Below, in pieces: positions 4,547 to 5,266 of a DNA stretch of 5,266 nt. The stretch spans positions 1 to 5,266 of the forward strand of contig SLQC01000318.1 in NCBI GenBank assembly GCA_007131625.1, read 5' to 3'. Every line of letters begins with the position of its first letter. Position 1 is the first letter of the stretch. The position numbers and the translations under genes were made by a program. The notes beneath the pieces were generated by a model, which worked only from the letters and a program-made list of their open reading frames with translations, did not search any database and was not told the DNA's origin. This stretch comes from Balneolales bacterium (GTDB taxonomy: Bacteria > Bacteroidota > Rhodothermia > Balneolales > Natronogracilivirgulaceae).

Positions 4547-5266
4547 ACGAAGAAGATGCAGCCAGTATGACTGAGATGTCCGATACTCGCCCGGAGGGTA
4601 CCGCGCGGAACGCGGGAGAATATGGGAGGAGTGCGTCAAGCGTCACGGCGGACAGAGAATCAACCGATCCGAAGTCTCAGACGGGGTTGATCGAGGCGGT
4701 AGTCTCGGCCCCGAACATGCGGCGTGCTTACAAGCGGGTCGTCAGTAATGGCGGGGCACCGGGTGTGGACTCGGTGCATACCGATGAGCTGGCCGACTGG
4801 CTAAACACGCGCTGGGAGGTGATCAAAGAACAACTCAGACAGGGCCGCTACCGGCCCGCTCATATATCGAGCAAGGTCGACGGTGGGTCGTAGACATCGA
4901 TCTGGAGAAGTTCTTCGACCGGGTCAACCACGACGTGCTTATGGCACGGGTGGCCCGGAAGGTCAAAGATAAAGCCGTACTGCGGCTGGTGCGCAGGTAT
5001 CTGGAAGCGGGAATGATGGTCGGAGGGGTGGTAAGCTCTCGTGGAGAAGGTACTCCACAAGGCAGCCCGCTGTCTCCGCTGCTATCGAATATCCTGCTGG
5101 ATGATCTGGACACCGAACTGGAGCGACGGGGCCATGCGTTTTGCTGCTACGCCGACGATTTCACGATCTACGTGAACTCGCGCATAGCCGGACAAAGGGT
5201 GCTGGCTTCGATCACCTGCTTTGTAGAAAAGCGGCTCCGGCTAAAGGTGAACCGGACAAAGAGTGC
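4543..5266 (+). pseudogene. Group II intron reverse transcriptase/maturase, internal deletion and frameshift, 3' end outside window
   Basis: From ATG 4543 the first frame gives a polar N-terminus, then the RT0/RT1 start GLIEAVVSAPNMRRAYKRVV (48-67), NGGAPGVDSVHTDELADWL (69-87) and QLRQGRYRPA (97-106), and ends at TAG 4891-4893. The palm continues in another frame from about 4857: SYIEQGRRWVVDIDLEKFFD (RT3; metal-binding Asp codon 4893-4895), EGTPQGSPLSPLLSNILLDD (RT4), HAFCCYADDFTIY (RT5; YADD 5148-5159) and VEKRLRLKVNRTKS, still open at the edge. An intact protein would have about 65-70 residues between GRYRP and the SYIEQG segment (the RT1-RT2 part with IPKPGGG..R.LGIPT...RL.QQA and SYGFRP). 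That block is missing, so the junction near 4858-4862 is a deletion of roughly 200 bases that also shifts the frame. No functional RT is expected. The domain X/maturase part lies beyond the window. Confidence 0.85.

Larger units (their letters stand above)
4106..5266 (+). mobile_element. Group II intron (ribozyme plus damaged reverse transcriptase), open at right edge
   Basis: Group II introns are self-splicing retroelements whose RNA folds into six domains and whose protein acts as maturase and reverse transcriptase. The 5' end fits GUGYG: GTGTGCTGGGC from 4106 (the overlapping GTGTG at 4104 is an alternative). Domain I-III stems include GGAGGG/CCCTCC (4130-4135, 4143-4148), GCGCTC/GAGCGC (4150-4155, 4163-4168), GTCCAC/GTGGAC (4317-4322, 4329-4334) and AAGGTT/AACCTT (4335-4340, 4346-4351). 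A domain V-like hairpin (4403-4435) and a domain VI-like hairpin (to 4483) follow, then the RT gene. Normally the gene sits in domain IV, before V and VI, so the order here is odd. The ribozyme portion is about 380 bases, in the range of compact introns. It interrupts or replaces the integrase 5' end. The element is GC-rich compared with the left half of the window, pointing to transfer. Confidence 0.75.

Noticed and set aside
4835..5113. Minus-strand open frames opposite the RT palm
   Set aside because: The plus strand encodes unmistakable RT motifs (DIDLEKFFD, PQGSPLSP, YADD) in the same bases.
1..5266. CRISPR array, rRNA or complete tRNA genes
   Set aside because: No regularly spaced repeats, conserved rRNA segments or cloverleaf-forming sequence were seen on either strand.

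Overview
The window reads as a decayed accessory region in which two intact chromosomal-looking genes are flanked by broken mobile DNA. The organism is probably a member of the Bacteroidota/Balneolota/Rhodothermota assemblage. That guess rests on the style of the IS4-type transposase tail (ending KKSVVYH), the AT-rich lipoprotein genes without strong Shine-Dalgarno sites, and mixed base composition. It is not proven by any marker gene.

Left part (1-2062). The 3' end of an IS4-superfamily transposase runs in from the left edge (1-237, +). It is followed by about 175 bases holding an imperfect hairpin that may be the IS end. Two AT-rich genes then lie on the minus strand, 49 bases apart: a small secreted protein with a C-terminal membrane anchor (1619-2062), then a 384-codon lipoprotein with a clostripain/caspase-like (clan CD) His...Cys arrangement (415-1569). 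They look like a two-gene operon, and they are the only genes in the window that appear complete.

Middle part (2063-4020). A regulatory-looking spacer with inverted and direct repeats separates the operon from a plus-strand ACR3-type arsenite efflux gene (2344-2835). This gene breaks off at about 2790, just before the essential Cys of transmembrane helix 4. From there to about 4020 lie three minus-strand remnants: an unrecognised ORF with an in-frame amber codon and no 3' end (2791-3021), an internal piece of a large DEAD/DEAH-type helicase carrying an FCRECGGSGW motif (3050 to about 3540), and a phage/island-type tyrosine integrase that has lost both its N-terminus and its catalytic domain (about 3540-4019). 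All three point the same way, as expected if an integrative, possibly defence-bearing, island landed in the arsenic gene and then collapsed by deletion.

Right part (about 4021-5266). A visibly GC-rich group II intron cuts off the 5' end of the integrase. Its ribozyme starts with GTGTG near 4106 and contains several perfect stems. Unusually, it shows a domain V-like hairpin (4403-4435) and a domain VI-like hairpin ending CGACCCGAC (to 4483) upstream of the reverse transcriptase ORF (from 4543). The RT is broken: its N-terminal part (4543 to about 4859) is joined out of frame to the catalytic palm (about 4857 to the window end, YADD present), with the RT1-RT2 region missing.

The best candidates for something less familiar are the lipoprotein-peptidase/membrane-anchored gene pair, the domain order of the group II intron, and the helicase fragment as a trace of a lost defence system.
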